This document shows positions 45,577 to 54,875 of a stretch of DNA of 64,000 bases, in pieces. The stretch comes from Sphingobacterium zeae. GTDB lineage: Bacteria > Bacteroidota > Bacteroidia > Sphingobacteriales > Sphingobacteriaceae. A program made the position numbers and the translations under genes. The stretch lies in the NCBI RefSeq assembly GCF_030818895.1, contig NZ_JAUTBA010000001.1, forward strand, positions 2,666,001 through 2,730,000, written 5' to 3'. Under the pieces are notes generated by a model. The model was given only the letters and a program-made list of their open reading frames with translations. It had not been told where the DNA came from and made no database searches. How positions within the stretch are numbered: position 1 is the stretch's first letter; each line of letters begins with the position of its first letter.

Positions 45577-46044
45577 ATGAAACCACTAGAGATCTTTTGC
45601 CGAAATCGGGTAATGCACGCTCAAATTACCGTGCATGATAAAAGCATGGGCATGAAAGACTATCATCTCTATAACAAAAACGGTCTTGCTTTTTATGTTT
45701 TCAGGAAATTTCAGGGCGTGTGGCAATTGGCATACGGTGTACTTGCCGATGACATCAAGGAAGCGTGCATTGACGCGCTTATACTTCGCTTTGATACGGA
45801 TGTGCCTGAGTTGTTTTATCACAATGGAAAACGGCAGGTAGTGGAAGTTCGGGCCAAGGAATACAGCCTTTGGCATATTTATCTTAATAATGCTTATGTA
45901 GGAAGTATTCAATATTACAGCTTCACTAAGCAGTTCAATTACCACCTTGACGACAATTGCTTATTGACCGATGATCACGTGCAAAAGTATATTGCCATGA
46001 TCCAGCGCGGGGAATTAAAGTGGATAAAGGATGATATTAGATGA
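45577..46044 (+). CDS. 155-aa hypothetical protein, intact copy of a repeated family
   Basis: The protein (MKPLEIFCRNRVMHAQITVH, FYVFRKFQGVWQLAYGVLAD, YSLWHIYLNNAYVGSIQYYS, YIAMIQRGELKWIKDDIR) is soluble with mixed alpha/beta content and no known domain. A frameshifted copy lies at 29355-29821, and worn C-terminal pieces lie near 33200 and 37000. The gene is framed by a 27-bp palindrome and a strong hairpin terminator, whose copies at 28 and 5548 mark further lost instances. It behaves like a repeated, self-contained cassette. Confidence 0.7.
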   Translation: MKPLEIFCRNRVMHAQITVHDKSMGMKDYHLYNKNGLAFYVFRKFQGVWQLAYGVLADDIKEACIDALILRFDTDVPELFYHNGKRQVVEVRAKEYSLWHIYLNNAYVGSIQYYSFTKQFNYHLDDNCLLTDDHVQKYIAMIQRGELKWIKDDIR

Positions 46045-46054
46045 AAAAGGATAT

Positions 46055-46180
46055 AAAAGGAATAAAAAAACCTTGAGTCTGGGAGGATCTCAAGGTTTAC
46101 CAATTACTACCTAAATTACTACCTATTTTTGAAAAGTACTATTAATACAATATCGAATCCTGTTTGGTTTTTAAAAAAAA
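46055..46180 (+). terminator. Terminator of the 155-aa gene and repeat copy 3
   Basis: The hairpin CCTTGAG / CTCAAGG (46071-46095) with flanking A and T tracts follows the stop by about 25 bp. The tail (ACTACCTATTTTTGAAAAGT, ACTATTAATACAATAT) equals repeat copies 1 and 2. Confidence 0.85.
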
Positions 46181-46181
46181 T

Positions 46182-46589
46182 TATTCCTTGATGTTGAGAA
46201 TGAAGTACTAGCTGTCAAAAAGTTTTCTGTTACCGGATTTCTAACAATAGATGATCTAAGCACCAAAAATATTTTACGTTGACAGATCAGGTGTGGGTTA
46301 TAATAGATAAGCTTTTTGATAAAAGACGGTTGTCATGTCGACGAGTGGGTTGATCTGGAATTTTCTTAAGACAGATAATAATATTTGATGAAGTGAAATA
46401 GCCTTTTGGAATGGAATTAATATTAGGAAGGAATTTTTGAACAACATTTTATAAGGAATGAACAACAATTATCTCAACTAATCTCGCGATCTTTACACTA
46501 GATGAATGCCCAAAGCCGGTTAACATCTAGCTCAAGCGGACATCTAGCCAAAAAAGCCTCCCTTAACGGTTATAAGGGAGGCTTTTTTT
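46182..46589 (+). pseudogene. Mrr-like gene 3' relic with terminator
   Basis: CCTTGATGTTGAGAATGAAG to about 46392 matches the 3' end of the intact gene (52490-52700) with small deletions. The flank is conserved through ATGCCCAAAGCCGGTTAACA to the hairpin GCCTCCCTT / AAGGGAGGC at 46551-46589. Confidence 0.8.
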
Positions 46590-46759
46590 AAATTTTTACC
46601 TTCTTAAAATTGTTGAATAAATTAGCTACGTTAAGCATGCCAACATTACTCCCTTGGTCAAATATGCAATTACTGGTTGGAAATTTCATATTTTCTTCAA
46701 AGGAGTTCCCTATATGATCTAATTCTTCGCTTGTCTTAATCGCTGTATAAAATGCCAAT
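46588..46759 (-). pseudogene. C-terminal fragment of an unknown small protein
   Basis: The frame LAFYTAIKTSEELDHIGNSF, then KFPTSNCIFDQGSNVGMLNV and NLFNNFKKVKI-stop is open without an ATG, preceded by stops. It is protein-like, but no family was recognised. Its end overlaps the terminator hairpin of the Mrr-like relic. Confidence 0.4.
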
Positions 46760-46775
46760 TAAAAAATCTATTTTA

Positions 46776-47244
46776 TTAAATTAAACCGTGCTTTTCTGCA
46801 TATTCTTTGAGCCTCGCTAGTTGATGTCGATTATAATTTTCATTTGATATTTTCCTGTATTCGACTCTGGCTTTATCCAGGAGCTTTATCTCTGCGAAAA
46901 ACGTCATTTTAGCGGCGGTGTGTAGTAAGGTTTCAGAAGCTTCCAGTTCGTTGATAAGCTTTTGTACTGTGTTTAACTTTTCAAAGAACGGTAAAATAAA
47001 GCCTAAAATATTATATTTCATTTCAGCAACTAGTTCGTCAGCATCTGTCGTCGTTGTTTACGGTGAAACGGATATCATCTTTGGTACTATATATACTTTT
47101 TTGAATATTAATGATGTGACCAATTTTCTCAAGCGGCAGATAAAAGTTTTTTTTGGCCTTCTTTTTAAAACCAAGCGGTTTTAAGATTTCAATAAAGCTT
47201 TCTTTTATGATTCTGTCAAATTTTTCTTGGGTTTCTGTTCTCAT
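46776..47244 (-). pseudogene. DUF4304-family gene, broken in the middle
   Basis: The first part (47244-47038) reads KFDRIIKESFIEILKPLGFK then NFYLPLEKIGHIINIQKSIY, typical of DUF4304 N-termini (GFKKK...NFY...INIQKS...FTVN). It stops after VNNDDRC. The second part (47021-46776) continues in another frame (ADELVAEMKYNILGFILPFF; VEYRKISNENYNRHQLARLK). DUF4304 proteins are small soluble proteins often found near toxin/immunity genes. A deletion with frameshift between the parts destroyed this copy. Confidence 0.65.
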
Positions 47245-47428
47245 AAATCACTGTGTTACCATTATAATTATTCAATTTTTGAAAAGCGGAAGGCTTCAAA
47301 AATGGTAAGTCTTCAAACCCACCTTAGCATCCTCCGTAATTTACATATCTATTATGTTATTAAAGTAATATAAGCGTTTCAAGTCACAAACTGGTTTTGG
47401 ATTATCGGATACGGTTTGGACGATTTCT

Positions 47429-47650
47429 ATGTTTACAGTAGCGTTATTAATCCATTTGCTTATGATTTGGAGACGCAATATGCCAACATTCGGCCTGGTA
47501 GCAGTTTGGGCTTTAATGGCTATTGCAGTCGCAAATACAAAAAACAATAACCTTGTTTTCTTATCCGCTATTATCGCGGCTGTTATTATCTTTCTAAACG
47601 TGGTTACATATTATATTCGATTTAGAAAGGAGAAGGTTGCTTACTCTTGA
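47429..47650 (+). CDS. Possible small membrane protein or membrane protein fragment
   Basis: The 73-aa frame has two or three hydrophobic segments (MFTVALLIHLLMIW; TFGLVAVWALMAIAVA; NLVFLSAIIAAVIIFLNVVT) and a basic C-terminus (RFRKEKVAYS). The frame upstream of the ATG is also open for some codons, so it may be the end of a longer protein. No family recognised. Confidence 0.35.
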   Translation: MFTVALLIHLLMIWRRNMPTFGLVAVWALMAIAVANTKNNNLVFLSAIIAAVIIFLNVVTYYIRFRKEKVAYS

Positions 47651-47830
47651 TCTTTTCACTGAAATTTACCGACGTTTTCTAAAATTTTGCTTGTTCATAT
47701 TGTGACAACAGTTATAAAACATTACAATGGAAGCTACACTATGACGATCTTTTGTATTGACCGGAAATTACTTTACCACAAAAGCATATAATTTAGTACA
47801 TTTAATTATCTTTTACTCATACATATAGTT

Positions 47831-48526
47831 ATGCACCTTCCATTAGAAAAGCATTATGTTAATCGTGTGGGTTGGCTTCGTGCTGCGGTATTAGGCGCCA
47901 ATGATGGACTGTTATCGACTACAAGTATTGTTATTGGAGTTGCGGCCGCTAATCCTGATCGGAATACCATTGTATTGGCTGCGTTGGCAGGTTTGATTGC
48001 AGGAGCAATGTCTATGGCTGCGGGGGAATACGTTTCGGTAAGCTCGCAGGAAGATACTGAAAAAGCAGATCTATTGCGTGAGCAAAAAGAGCTCGAAGAA
48101 ATGCCAGAGCTAGAGTTGCAGGAGTTGGCGAAGGTCTATGAGAAGAGAGGAGTAAGTCCGGAGACAGCACAGCAAGTTGCGCGAGAACTCACCGCGCACG
48201 ATGCATTAGGGGCTCATGCTCATGATGAATTGGGGATAAATGAAATAACGCAAGCCAAGCCTCTGTTGGCGGCAATAGCATCATTTGGCTCTTTTGCTCT
48301 CGGAGCCGTGCTTCCATTTATGGTATCATTATTTGCACCAATTGAGCTGATGGTCTATTTACAATATGGTTTTACGATTAATTTTTTAATGATTCTTGGG
48401 GCAATTTCTGCAAAAACAGGGGGCTCAAATATAGGCGTTGCTGTGGGCAGGATCTGTTTTTGGGGTGCCATAGCAATGGGTGTGACTGCATTAATAGGTC
48501 ATCTTTTTGGAGTAAATATCGCTTAG
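47831..48526 (+). CDS. VIT1/CCC1-family metal ion transporter
   Basis: The 231-aa protein matches the VIT1/CCC1 family of Fe2+/Mn2+ transporters. It has the first helix motif WLRAAVLGANDGLLSTTSIV, AGAMSMAAGEYVSVSSQEDT after helix 2, a long cytoplasmic Glu/Lys-rich metal-binding hairpin (about 80-140) and three C-terminal helices ending near GHLFGVNIA. It probably moves iron or manganese across the inner membrane. It looks like an ordinary single gene with no operon partners. Confidence 0.93.
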   Translation: MHLPLEKHYVNRVGWLRAAVLGANDGLLSTTSIVIGVAAANPDRNTIVLAALAGLIAGAMSMAAGEYVSVSSQEDTEKADLLREQKELEEMPELELQELAKVYEKRGVSPETAQQVARELTAHDALGAHAHDELGINEITQAKPLLAAIASFGSFALGAVLPFMVSLFAPIELMVYLQYGFTINFLMILGAISAKTGGSNIGVAVGRICFWGAIAMGVTALIGHLFGVNIA

Positions 48527-48761
48527 TTCATTAACTATAAATTCTTTCAGTACTTGTTGCAGTTTCGATTACAGCATTTTTTGTATTCAGTCTTTCATAT
48601 GCCGGTATAAAGTACCGAGACTTTATAGTGTGTTTTTACACAAAAAAAGCTTTACTTGCTTTTTCGGATTTTTATAGAACCCTTTTGAAAAATTTGCGTG
48701 TATTTTTGAACTACTTTGATCTTAGGTTGTTTGTCTAATCAAAAGATTGAAAATTATAATT

Positions 48762-49964
48762 ATGAAAGACAAAAAAATATTAGTTTCGGGTGCTAGCATC
48801 GCCGGTCCTACATTGGCTTACTGGCTGGATAGGTACGGCTTCGAGGTTACCGTGATAGAGCGTGCAGCAGTCTTGAGACTGGGTGGACAGAATATAGACG
48901 TGAAAGGACCAGCAAAAGAAATTGCGCTTAAGATGGGTATTTTAGAAGAGATCCGCGCACATAATACCACCGAGATTGGGCTACGCTTCGTTAGTTCCGA
49001 CAATCATACAATAGCAGAATTTCCATCTGATAGTTCAATGAGCATGACTCAGGAACTTGAGATCCTACGTGGCGATCTGGTTAAGATACTGTACGATCTC
49101 ACCGCGAAGCGTGTAGAATATATTTTTGGTGATCACATCATTGATTTGATAGAAAGTGAAAATGAGGTCAAGGTGGATTTTGCAAGTGGAAAGAAGGGTG
49201 TCTTTGATATTGTGGTTATAGCTGAAGGTATCGGTTCTGCAACGCGTGATCTTGCCTTTGGCGGTCGTCCTCGTTTTAACTATTTAGGTTTATATACCGC
49301 TTATCTTACTATCCTTCGAAATAATAGCGACAGTCGATGGGCACGTTGGTATAATGCGCCAAAGGGCATTGTATTTATGTTGAGGCCTGATAATTATGGA
49401 AAGACAAGGGCTTCGGTAACTTTTCTGGCAAAAGAGAACGCGTATAAAGACCTAAGTGAAGCAGATCAGAAAAGAGCGCTTATTGATCGTATACAAGGTG
49501 CAGGCTGGGAATCTGAACGATTAGTTAATGAGATAAAAGAGAGTGAAGATCTTTATTTTGAGAGGGTCAGCCAAGTCAAGACTGATAAATGGACTAAGGG
49601 AAGGGTTGTCATTACAGGTGATGCCGCTTGGTGTGCTACACCAATTGCAGGAAAAGGTACAGACCTTGCCTTGGCAGGAGCCTATATCCTTGCTGGAGAG
49701 CTTTATAGAGCAGGTAATTATGAAGAGGCTTTCCGTAACTACGAAAAAATAATGAAACCCTACGTTCAAGAGTGTCAAAAGCTGCCTCCGGGTATTCCTC
49801 GTATAGTATATCCGGAGTCGAGAGTCGGAGTTGCACTCCTAAATCAATTGATAGCCATTGTTGGAAGCAAACCTGTAAAATGGTTGATGCGCGTTTTTTC
49901 AGGAGATAAAAAAGACAATAAGAAGAATAGAAAGAAAGAAATTATACTACCAGATTACGAATAG
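48762..49964 (+). CDS. FAD-dependent monooxygenase (PHBH/TetX-like fold)
   Basis: The 400-aa protein uses the ATG at 48762; a TTG five codons upstream is less likely. It has the FAD-binding GASIAGPTLAYWLDRYGFEVTV-type Rossmann start (GxSIAGP replacing GxGxxG), the mid motif DIVVIAEGIGSATR and the second FAD motif VVITGDAAWCATPIAGKGTD. Such enzymes hydroxylate aromatic or polyketide substrates, and some relatives inactivate tetracyclines. The substrate is not determined. A truncated TetR gene follows 201 bp downstream, a usual regulator partner. Confidence 0.88.
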   Translation: MKDKKILVSGASIAGPTLAYWLDRYGFEVTVIERAAVLRLGGQNIDVKGPAKEIALKMGILEEIRAHNTTEIGLRFVSSDNHTIAEFPSDSSMSMTQELEILRGDLVKILYDLTAKRVEYIFGDHIIDLIESENEVKVDFASGKKGVFDIVVIAEGIGSATRDLAFGGRPRFNYLGLYTAYLTILRNNSDSRWARWYNAPKGIVFMLRPDNYGKTRASVTFLAKENAYKDLSEADQKRALIDRIQGAGWESERLVNEIKESEDLYFERVSQVKTDKWTKGRVVITGDAAWCATPIAGKGTDLALAGAYILAGELYRAGNYEEAFRNYEKIMKPYVQECQKLPPGIPRIVYPESRVGVALLNQLIAIVGSKPVKWLMRVFSGDKKDNKKNRKKEIILPDYE

Positions 49965-50165
49965 GTAACACTTAGCCGGAACCAGTTCAGTGTATCCATC
50001 TACAATTGACTGAATAAACAGATATAACCGTCATTCATCGGGAAATCGTTTTTTCTAACAAACCAGGTCAGACAGGTTAAATACATTTTTGGCGGAATTG
50101 GCATAATATGTTTAAAATGTCAAAATATACTTTTTGGTATATTTATGGCGTAAATAATAAAACAG

Positions 50166-50537
50166 ATGTTGACAAAAGCAGAAAAAACAAAACAATTTAT
50201 TCTTGAAACCGCCAGCCCGCTTTACAATGAGAAAGGGATATCGGGTGTGAGCATTGACGATGTTTTGGAAGCTACCAAGTTAACCAAGGGCTGTCTTTAT
50301 GGACATTTCAATGGAAAAGAGGATCTTTCGGAACAGGTTGTAGATTATTTCCTAAAAAAAATAACCGAAAGAGTGGCATCTATTGTATCAAAAGGTAAAA
50401 CTGCGAAAGAGAAAATCTTTTTATATCTTGATTTTTATAAGAACCCGATCGATACATATATAGCAGGAGGATGTCCCATCTTTAACACCCAAACAGGTAA
50501 GTCTACCTTATCATTTAAACATTACTTTAATTTGTGA
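50166..50537 (+). pseudogene. TetR-family regulator, truncated
   Basis: The N-terminal HTH is complete (KTKQFILETASPLYNEKGIS; VSIDDVLEATKLTKGCLYGH FNGKEDL). The ligand domain starts with YIAGGCPIFNTQTG, where intact members read GGCPILNTAxEADD, but after it the frame runs into unrelated sequence and stops at 123 aa instead of about 190. The C-terminal dimerisation helices are missing. It could still bind DNA but probably not dimerise or sense. Confidence 0.75.
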
Positions 50538-50613
50538 CTACCTAAATGATCTAAACCGTCAAGATATTGATGAAAAAAAATTAAATTTGTGTAAACTATT
50601 AAAATTAAGAGTT

Positions 50614-51243
50614 ATGTCCGAACATGGTGATATTATATGGCAAGTACATACTTTAAGAGGTCTTGGGCCGATCAAATTTTCCATGTCGCGTTCGCAGGTC
50701 GATAGATTTAGTGCAGACATTGGCTCAATTCAGGCTGAAAGAAGTGATACAGTTGAAAGTCAACAAGCTGGACTGGAGGATCTTTATAAAGTTTTTCCCG
50801 ATCTTTTTAATGACGAAGATTTTAAAACAGTTTCAGAAGCGATCGTAGAGTTTGGTCCTGCAATGGATGACAGGGTTGTGGAATTCAGGACAAACGGTTT
50901 ATCTTTTGAATATACATCTGGCCGACTTACAGAAATCTTCGTTGATGAAAACTGTAAAAAGCTAACTTTTATGAATATTCCGGTTTTTCTGGAGGATCCT
51001 GTTACCATAATAAAGAAATTAAGCCGCAGTTTGAAGGAGCAGCCGCTCATATACGAACAGGAAGTGATATTTCCGGAACATAAAATCTATTTATTCTCAT
51101 TTGTAGAGGAGATAGGTAGCTCCGGTCAATATCAGGCCGGACCGTCCTGTCATAGAAGTATGAGCTGGCGAGAAAGTGTCAGGCCAAATTCTGTCGAACT
51201 ATCGGAATACCATCTCCTGGATTTGGATAGATTAGTTCCATAA
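50614..51243 (+). CDS. Hypothetical protein, 209 aa
   Basis: The start MSEHGDIIWQVHTLRGLGPI is preferred over TTG/ATG codons upstream, which add nine residues. The protein contains a repeated-looking beta pattern (FRTNGLSFEYTSGRLTEIFV, QEVIFPEHKIYLFSFVEEIG). No domain was recognised with confidence. It follows the truncated TetR gene by 76 bp on the same strand. Confidence 0.6.
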   Translation: MSEHGDIIWQVHTLRGLGPIKFSMSRSQVDRFSADIGSIQAERSDTVESQQAGLEDLYKVFPDLFNDEDFKTVSEAIVEFGPAMDDRVVEFRTNGLSFEYTSGRLTEIFVDENCKKLTFMNIPVFLEDPVTIIKKLSRSLKEQPLIYEQEVIFPEHKIYLFSFVEEIGSSGQYQAGPSCHRSMSWRESVRPNSVELSEYHLLDLDRLVP

Positions 51244-51542
51244 GGAACGTATTATTCTAAACAATATCATATTGTAAAATTTTGCTGTAGGCTATCATGG
51301 TATTTGAAATGGATTCGTAAAAAATAAGAATATTTTGGCAGAATACTGACTCTTAATTGCCGTACTAAAACTTTTTGAAAGAAACTTTATGACGGGCCTT
51401 AGATATATTATGAAGAATAAGTTCTGGAATAAAATTATGGTTAACGGCTTGTCAGTGCTATTTTAATCCCCCATGCAACGCTAAATGGTTTATTTTTTGT
51501 ATTGTTAAAAGACCTATTTTATCCCAAAAAGTTTATTAACGA
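51244..51542. other. Intergenic, nothing recognised
   Basis: About 300 AT-rich bases without a supported gene, promoter or hairpin. Confidence 0.35.
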
Positions 51543-51722
51543 ATGATTCAACAGGTATTAAAATATGAATTCTTATTTAACTGGACGGAATTGGATAATG
51601 TCGAAACCTATAAACTATTTATTGAATTTGTCAAAGTAAGGATGAGTAAAGAATCATTTGATTCTATAGCTGAGTTAGAATTGGCAATATACAATAGTTG
51701 GATTAATAGAAATCGGAAATAA
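51543..51722 (+). CDS. Small ORF of 59 aa, doubtful
   Basis: MIQQVLKYEFLFNWTELDNV ... ELELAIYNSWINRNRK is open from ATG to TAA and has protein-like, helical composition. No homologue or ribosome binding site was recognised. It may be a real small gene or a leftover end of a lost one. Confidence 0.3.
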   Translation: MIQQVLKYEFLFNWTELDNVETYKLFIEFVKVRMSKESFDSIAELELAIYNSWINRNRK

Positions 51723-51832
51723 AAATATGATTTAGCTATTGGACTGAACAAACTGCATAGGTTTCAGTGTCGATTTAATTCAATTACATGAATTTCACAT
51801 TTTATATAATCAATGTAACTTAAAAACTAGCT

Positions 51833-52696
51833 ATGTCTAAGACATCGGAAATAAACTGGCAAGACTACGAGGCCATTACTAAATACGTATATGAGTCCCT
51901 TGGTTCGCAATATGGTATCAAGGTCTTAGGTTACGGCAATACATGTAAGTTGAGAGGTAAATCTGGTGTATTGCATCAGATTGATGTCTTGACTGAGCAA
52001 TTAGATGGTACGAAAAGCATGCGCACTGCGATTGAATGTAAATACTGCAAAGAGAAAGCTAATAAGGATATTGTAATGAAACTATCTGAAACTATGCTTG
52101 ACTTGGGTATAGAAAAAGGAATAATTGTATGCAAATCAGGATTTACCAAAGACACCGTATTGTATGCTGAACACAAAGGTATAAAGCTAGTTAAGCTCTG
52201 GGAAGCCGGAGAGAGTGATGTGGATTACAAAAAGGAAATAGAATTTGGAACTCTGGATATTCGTCTAAACATTACACGCACTCGTGCTAATATAACCAGT
52301 ATAACCTTTGTAGATAAAACTATTCATTTTGATCCTTTGATAGGTGCGGCCTATTTATTTAATCTTCGTGATGCTTGTGGAAGAGAAGTTAACTTAAAAC
52401 CGTATCTGCTAAAATTTGCTTCTGAGGTTACCAAAAGGAGAGAGGTTCTAAAGAATATTACACTTGATTATTCAACGGATAGAAAATTATTCCTGGATGT
52501 TGAAAACGGAGTACTAGCCATCGAAAAATTTTCTGTTACCGGATTTCTAACTATAGATGATCTAAGCACCAAAAAATATTTTACATTGACGGATCAGGTG
52601 TGGATGATCATGGAAGAACTTTTTGATAAACGGCGGTTTTCATTATCGAAGAGTGGGTTGATCTGGAGTGATCGTGAAAATGATAATAATATTTGA
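51833..52696 (+). CDS. Mrr-like restriction endonuclease (PD-(D/E)XK fold)
   Basis: The 287-aa protein opens with WQDYEAITKYVYESLGSQYG and carries the nuclease core of the Mrr/restriction-endonuclease-like family: an aspartate in HQIDVLTEQ (about residue 45) and ECKYCKEKANKD, matching the D...ExK motif (Glu64-Cys-Lys66). The C-terminal half (about 125-287; INLTRTRANITSITFVDK-like, then FSVTGFLTIDDLSTKKYFTL) is specific to this cassette. The family cuts DNA, often methylated, and serves in defence. This is the only intact copy; partial copies of its 3' end lie at 251, 24911, 35005, 42808 and 46182. It sits at the left edge of the defence island with its own terminator. Confidence 0.8.
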   Translation: MSKTSEINWQDYEAITKYVYESLGSQYGIKVLGYGNTCKLRGKSGVLHQIDVLTEQLDGTKSMRTAIECKYCKEKANKDIVMKLSETMLDLGIEKGIIVCKSGFTKDTVLYAEHKGIKLVKLWEAGESDVDYKKEIEFGTLDIRLNITRTRANITSITFVDKTIHFDPLIGAAYLFNLRDACGREVNLKPYLLKFASEVTKRREVLKNITLDYSTDRKLFLDVENGVLAIEKFSVTGFLTIDDLSTKKYFTLTDQVWMIMEELFDKRRFSLSKSGLIWSDRENDNNI

Positions 52697-52856
52697 TGAA
52701 GTGAAATAGCCTTTTGGAATTAAATTATTATTAGGATATAATTTTTGAACAACATTTTCAGCGAAATGAACAACTATCATCTCAAAATAATTTGCGATCT
52801 TTACAGTAGATGTATGCCCAAAGCCGGTTAACATCTAGCTCAAGCGGACATCTAGC

Positions 52857-52897
52857 CAAAACTGCCCCCCTTAATGGTTATAAGGGGGGCTTTTTTG
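52857..52897 (+). terminator. Terminator of the Mrr-like gene
   Basis: GCCCCCCTTA / TAAGGGGGGC followed by six T, about 165 bp after the stop, preceded by the same ATGCCCAAAGCCGGTTAACA block as in the relic copies. Confidence 0.85.
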
Positions 52898-53250
52898 TTT
52901 ATTTTATTGCCTTATTAAAACGGTCGAATAAATCAGTTACGGTTTCCCGTAACCATAACTTCTTTCAAACTCATACCTTAGCCTTACAAATTGTAATCAT
53001 ATTGAAAATTAATATCTGTAAACATCTTAATTTACCATAAATAATGTATATTAGACTTGGTGTAATCGGTAAATCAGTATACACAACTTTTGGCAATTTA
53101 GAGTGCAGCAAAAATGGCAATAACGGTGCAGCGTTTTTGGCAATAAGGAATGCAGCATAATTGGCACTAATCAATACATAGTTCATCTTTTGGGACGCGG
53201 TGTCCCAAAAGAAAAAACAAGCTTTGTCGGAGCAAAAGACAAAGTTATTT

Positions 53251-54816
53251 ATGAACTATTATTTAAGTAAACTTATGACCTATCATGAGGTTCACAGAAT
53301 GCATCGGGAAGGCAGTTCGATTCGCAGGATTTCCGAACATCTCGGCCTGAACTGGCGTACTGTAAAAAAGCTTCTGAGCAAAGACGACCGAAGTTACCAA
53401 AAAGAACTGGAAGCGCCCCCTTCCAAGAAAAAGTTACTGGATCCCTACCGTGATTTCGTAAATGAAAAGCTGTCGCTGTATAACGATACCTCAGCGGCCC
53501 AGATGCATGACTGGCTCAGGGAGCATTACCCTGACTTTCCGCAAGTCAGCCCCAAGACCGTATTCAACTTTGTTCAGGATATCCGGGCGGAGTTCAACAT
53601 CCCCAAAGAAGTGAGCACCCGCGATTTCCAGATGGTCGCGGAGCTTCCCTATGGTGAGCAGGCGCAGGTTGACTTTGGTTTTTACAACATGACCACTACG
53701 CGCGGTAAGCAGAAAAAAGTACAGTTCTTTACCTTCATCCTCTCACGGAGCCGCTATAAGTTTGTTGTTTTCAGCGATGTGCCCTTTACCACGGCTATGG
53801 TGATCGCTGCCCATGAAGAGGCCTTTCGGTTTATCGGTGGACTGCCCCGTGAGATCGTCTATGATCAGGACAGGTTATTTATGGTATCGGAAAACCTCGG
53901 TGACATCGTCCTGACCTCCGAGTTTTCCAGCTATGTACGCGATCGTGGCATCAAACTTCATTTCTGCCGTAAAGCCGATCCCCAGAGCAAAGGGAAAGTG
54001 GAGAATGTGGTCAAATACGTAAAGCAGAACTTTCTCTACAATAGGCCTTACCGTGACCTGGATACGCTCAACGATGAATGCCGGGCCTGGCTTTTCCGTA
54101 CGGCCAACAATCTGCCCCATGGTACGACGAAACTTATCCCACTGGAAGAACTGCACCGCGAACAGCTATTGCTGGAAATGTGGTATGAAATAGCCCCGCA
54201 GACTCCGGTAAAAAAGCTTTACGCTGTCCATAAAGACAACAAAGTGTCGTATAAGGGCAATTTCTATAGTGTCCCCATCGGCACCTACAACGCGGGAACC
54301 ATTAAAGTGCAGCTGAGCGAACTTGCGGGTAAGCTGCTCATCCGGGATCTCTGTGGAAAAGAAATATGCACGCACGATATATCCAGCCTTAAGGGCAAAA
54401 AGATCATACTGCGCAGCCATGGCCGGAACATGGAGCCTAAAATAGCAGAAATAGTTGATCGGATCTCCAATCTGTTCGAAGATCCGGTTAAGGCAAAGCA
54501 GTGGATACTGGCCATAAAACTTCACAAAAAGCGGTATATACGGGATCAGTTGCAGATGGTCGAGCGTACTGTAAAGGATAACAGTGCTGCACAGATATCG
54601 CGCGCGCTGGATTATGTACATGCCAACAACATCCTGAGCGCTACGGATTTTAAAGCCTATCTGGAATACATCCGCTCGGAAAAAAAGCAGGAGCCTGAGC
54701 TGGATACCAAGATCATACGGCTGAACCCTCTGAATGGAAACAGCAGTACACAACTGGATATTGAACCCCAGAAAAGTCACTTAGATGATTACGAGGCGCT
54801 TTTCGGCTGCAACTAA
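53251..54816 (+). CDS. istA: IS21-family transposase IstA
   Basis: The 521-aa form begins at ATG 53251; a GTG at 53200 would add 17 residues. It has an N-terminal HTH (MTYHEVHRMHREGSSIRRIS, LGLNWRTVKKLLS) and the integrase core with Asp in EQAQVDFGFY, Asp in IVYDQDR and Glu in KGKVENVVKYVK, the DDE triad. A C-terminal beta region (VHKDNKVSYKGNFYSVPIGT) follows. The length is normal. It cuts and joins the IS ends with the help of IstB. Confidence 0.95.
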   Translation: MNYYLSKLMTYHEVHRMHREGSSIRRISEHLGLNWRTVKKLLSKDDRSYQKELEAPPSKKKLLDPYRDFVNEKLSLYNDTSAAQMHDWLREHYPDFPQVSPKTVFNFVQDIRAEFNIPKEVSTRDFQMVAELPYGEQAQVDFGFYNMTTTRGKQKKVQFFTFILSRSRYKFVVFSDVPFTTAMVIAAHEEAFRFIGGLPREIVYDQDRLFMVSENLGDIVLTSEFSSYVRDRGIKLHFCRKADPQSKGKVENVVKYVKQNFLYNRPYRDLDTLNDECRAWLFRTANNLPHGTTKLIPLEELHREQLLLEMWYEIAPQTPVKKLYAVHKDNKVSYKGNFYSVPIGTYNAGTIKVQLSELAGKLLIRDLCGKEICTHDISSLKGKKIILRSHGRNMEPKIAEIVDRISNLFEDPVKAKQWILAIKLHKKRYIRDQLQMVERTVKDNSAAQISRALDYVHANNILSATDFKAYLEYIRSEKKQEPELDTKIIRLNPLNGNSSTQLDIEPQKSHLDDYEALFGCN

Positions 54817-54875
54817 AACAATCACTCCCTGTCGTTGCTTCGACAGGGATATATAAATCTTATCAGGCAATAACT

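Noticed and set aside
53061..53190. Short repeats GTGCAGC...TTGGCA that look array-like
   Set aside because: They are the multiple terminal sites of the IS21 element, repeated in inverted form at the right end; spacing and content do not fit a CRISPR array.
54166..54780. 204-codon minus-strand frame inside istA
   Set aside because: Antisense to the C-terminal half of the transposase; low-complexity shadow with no recognisable family.
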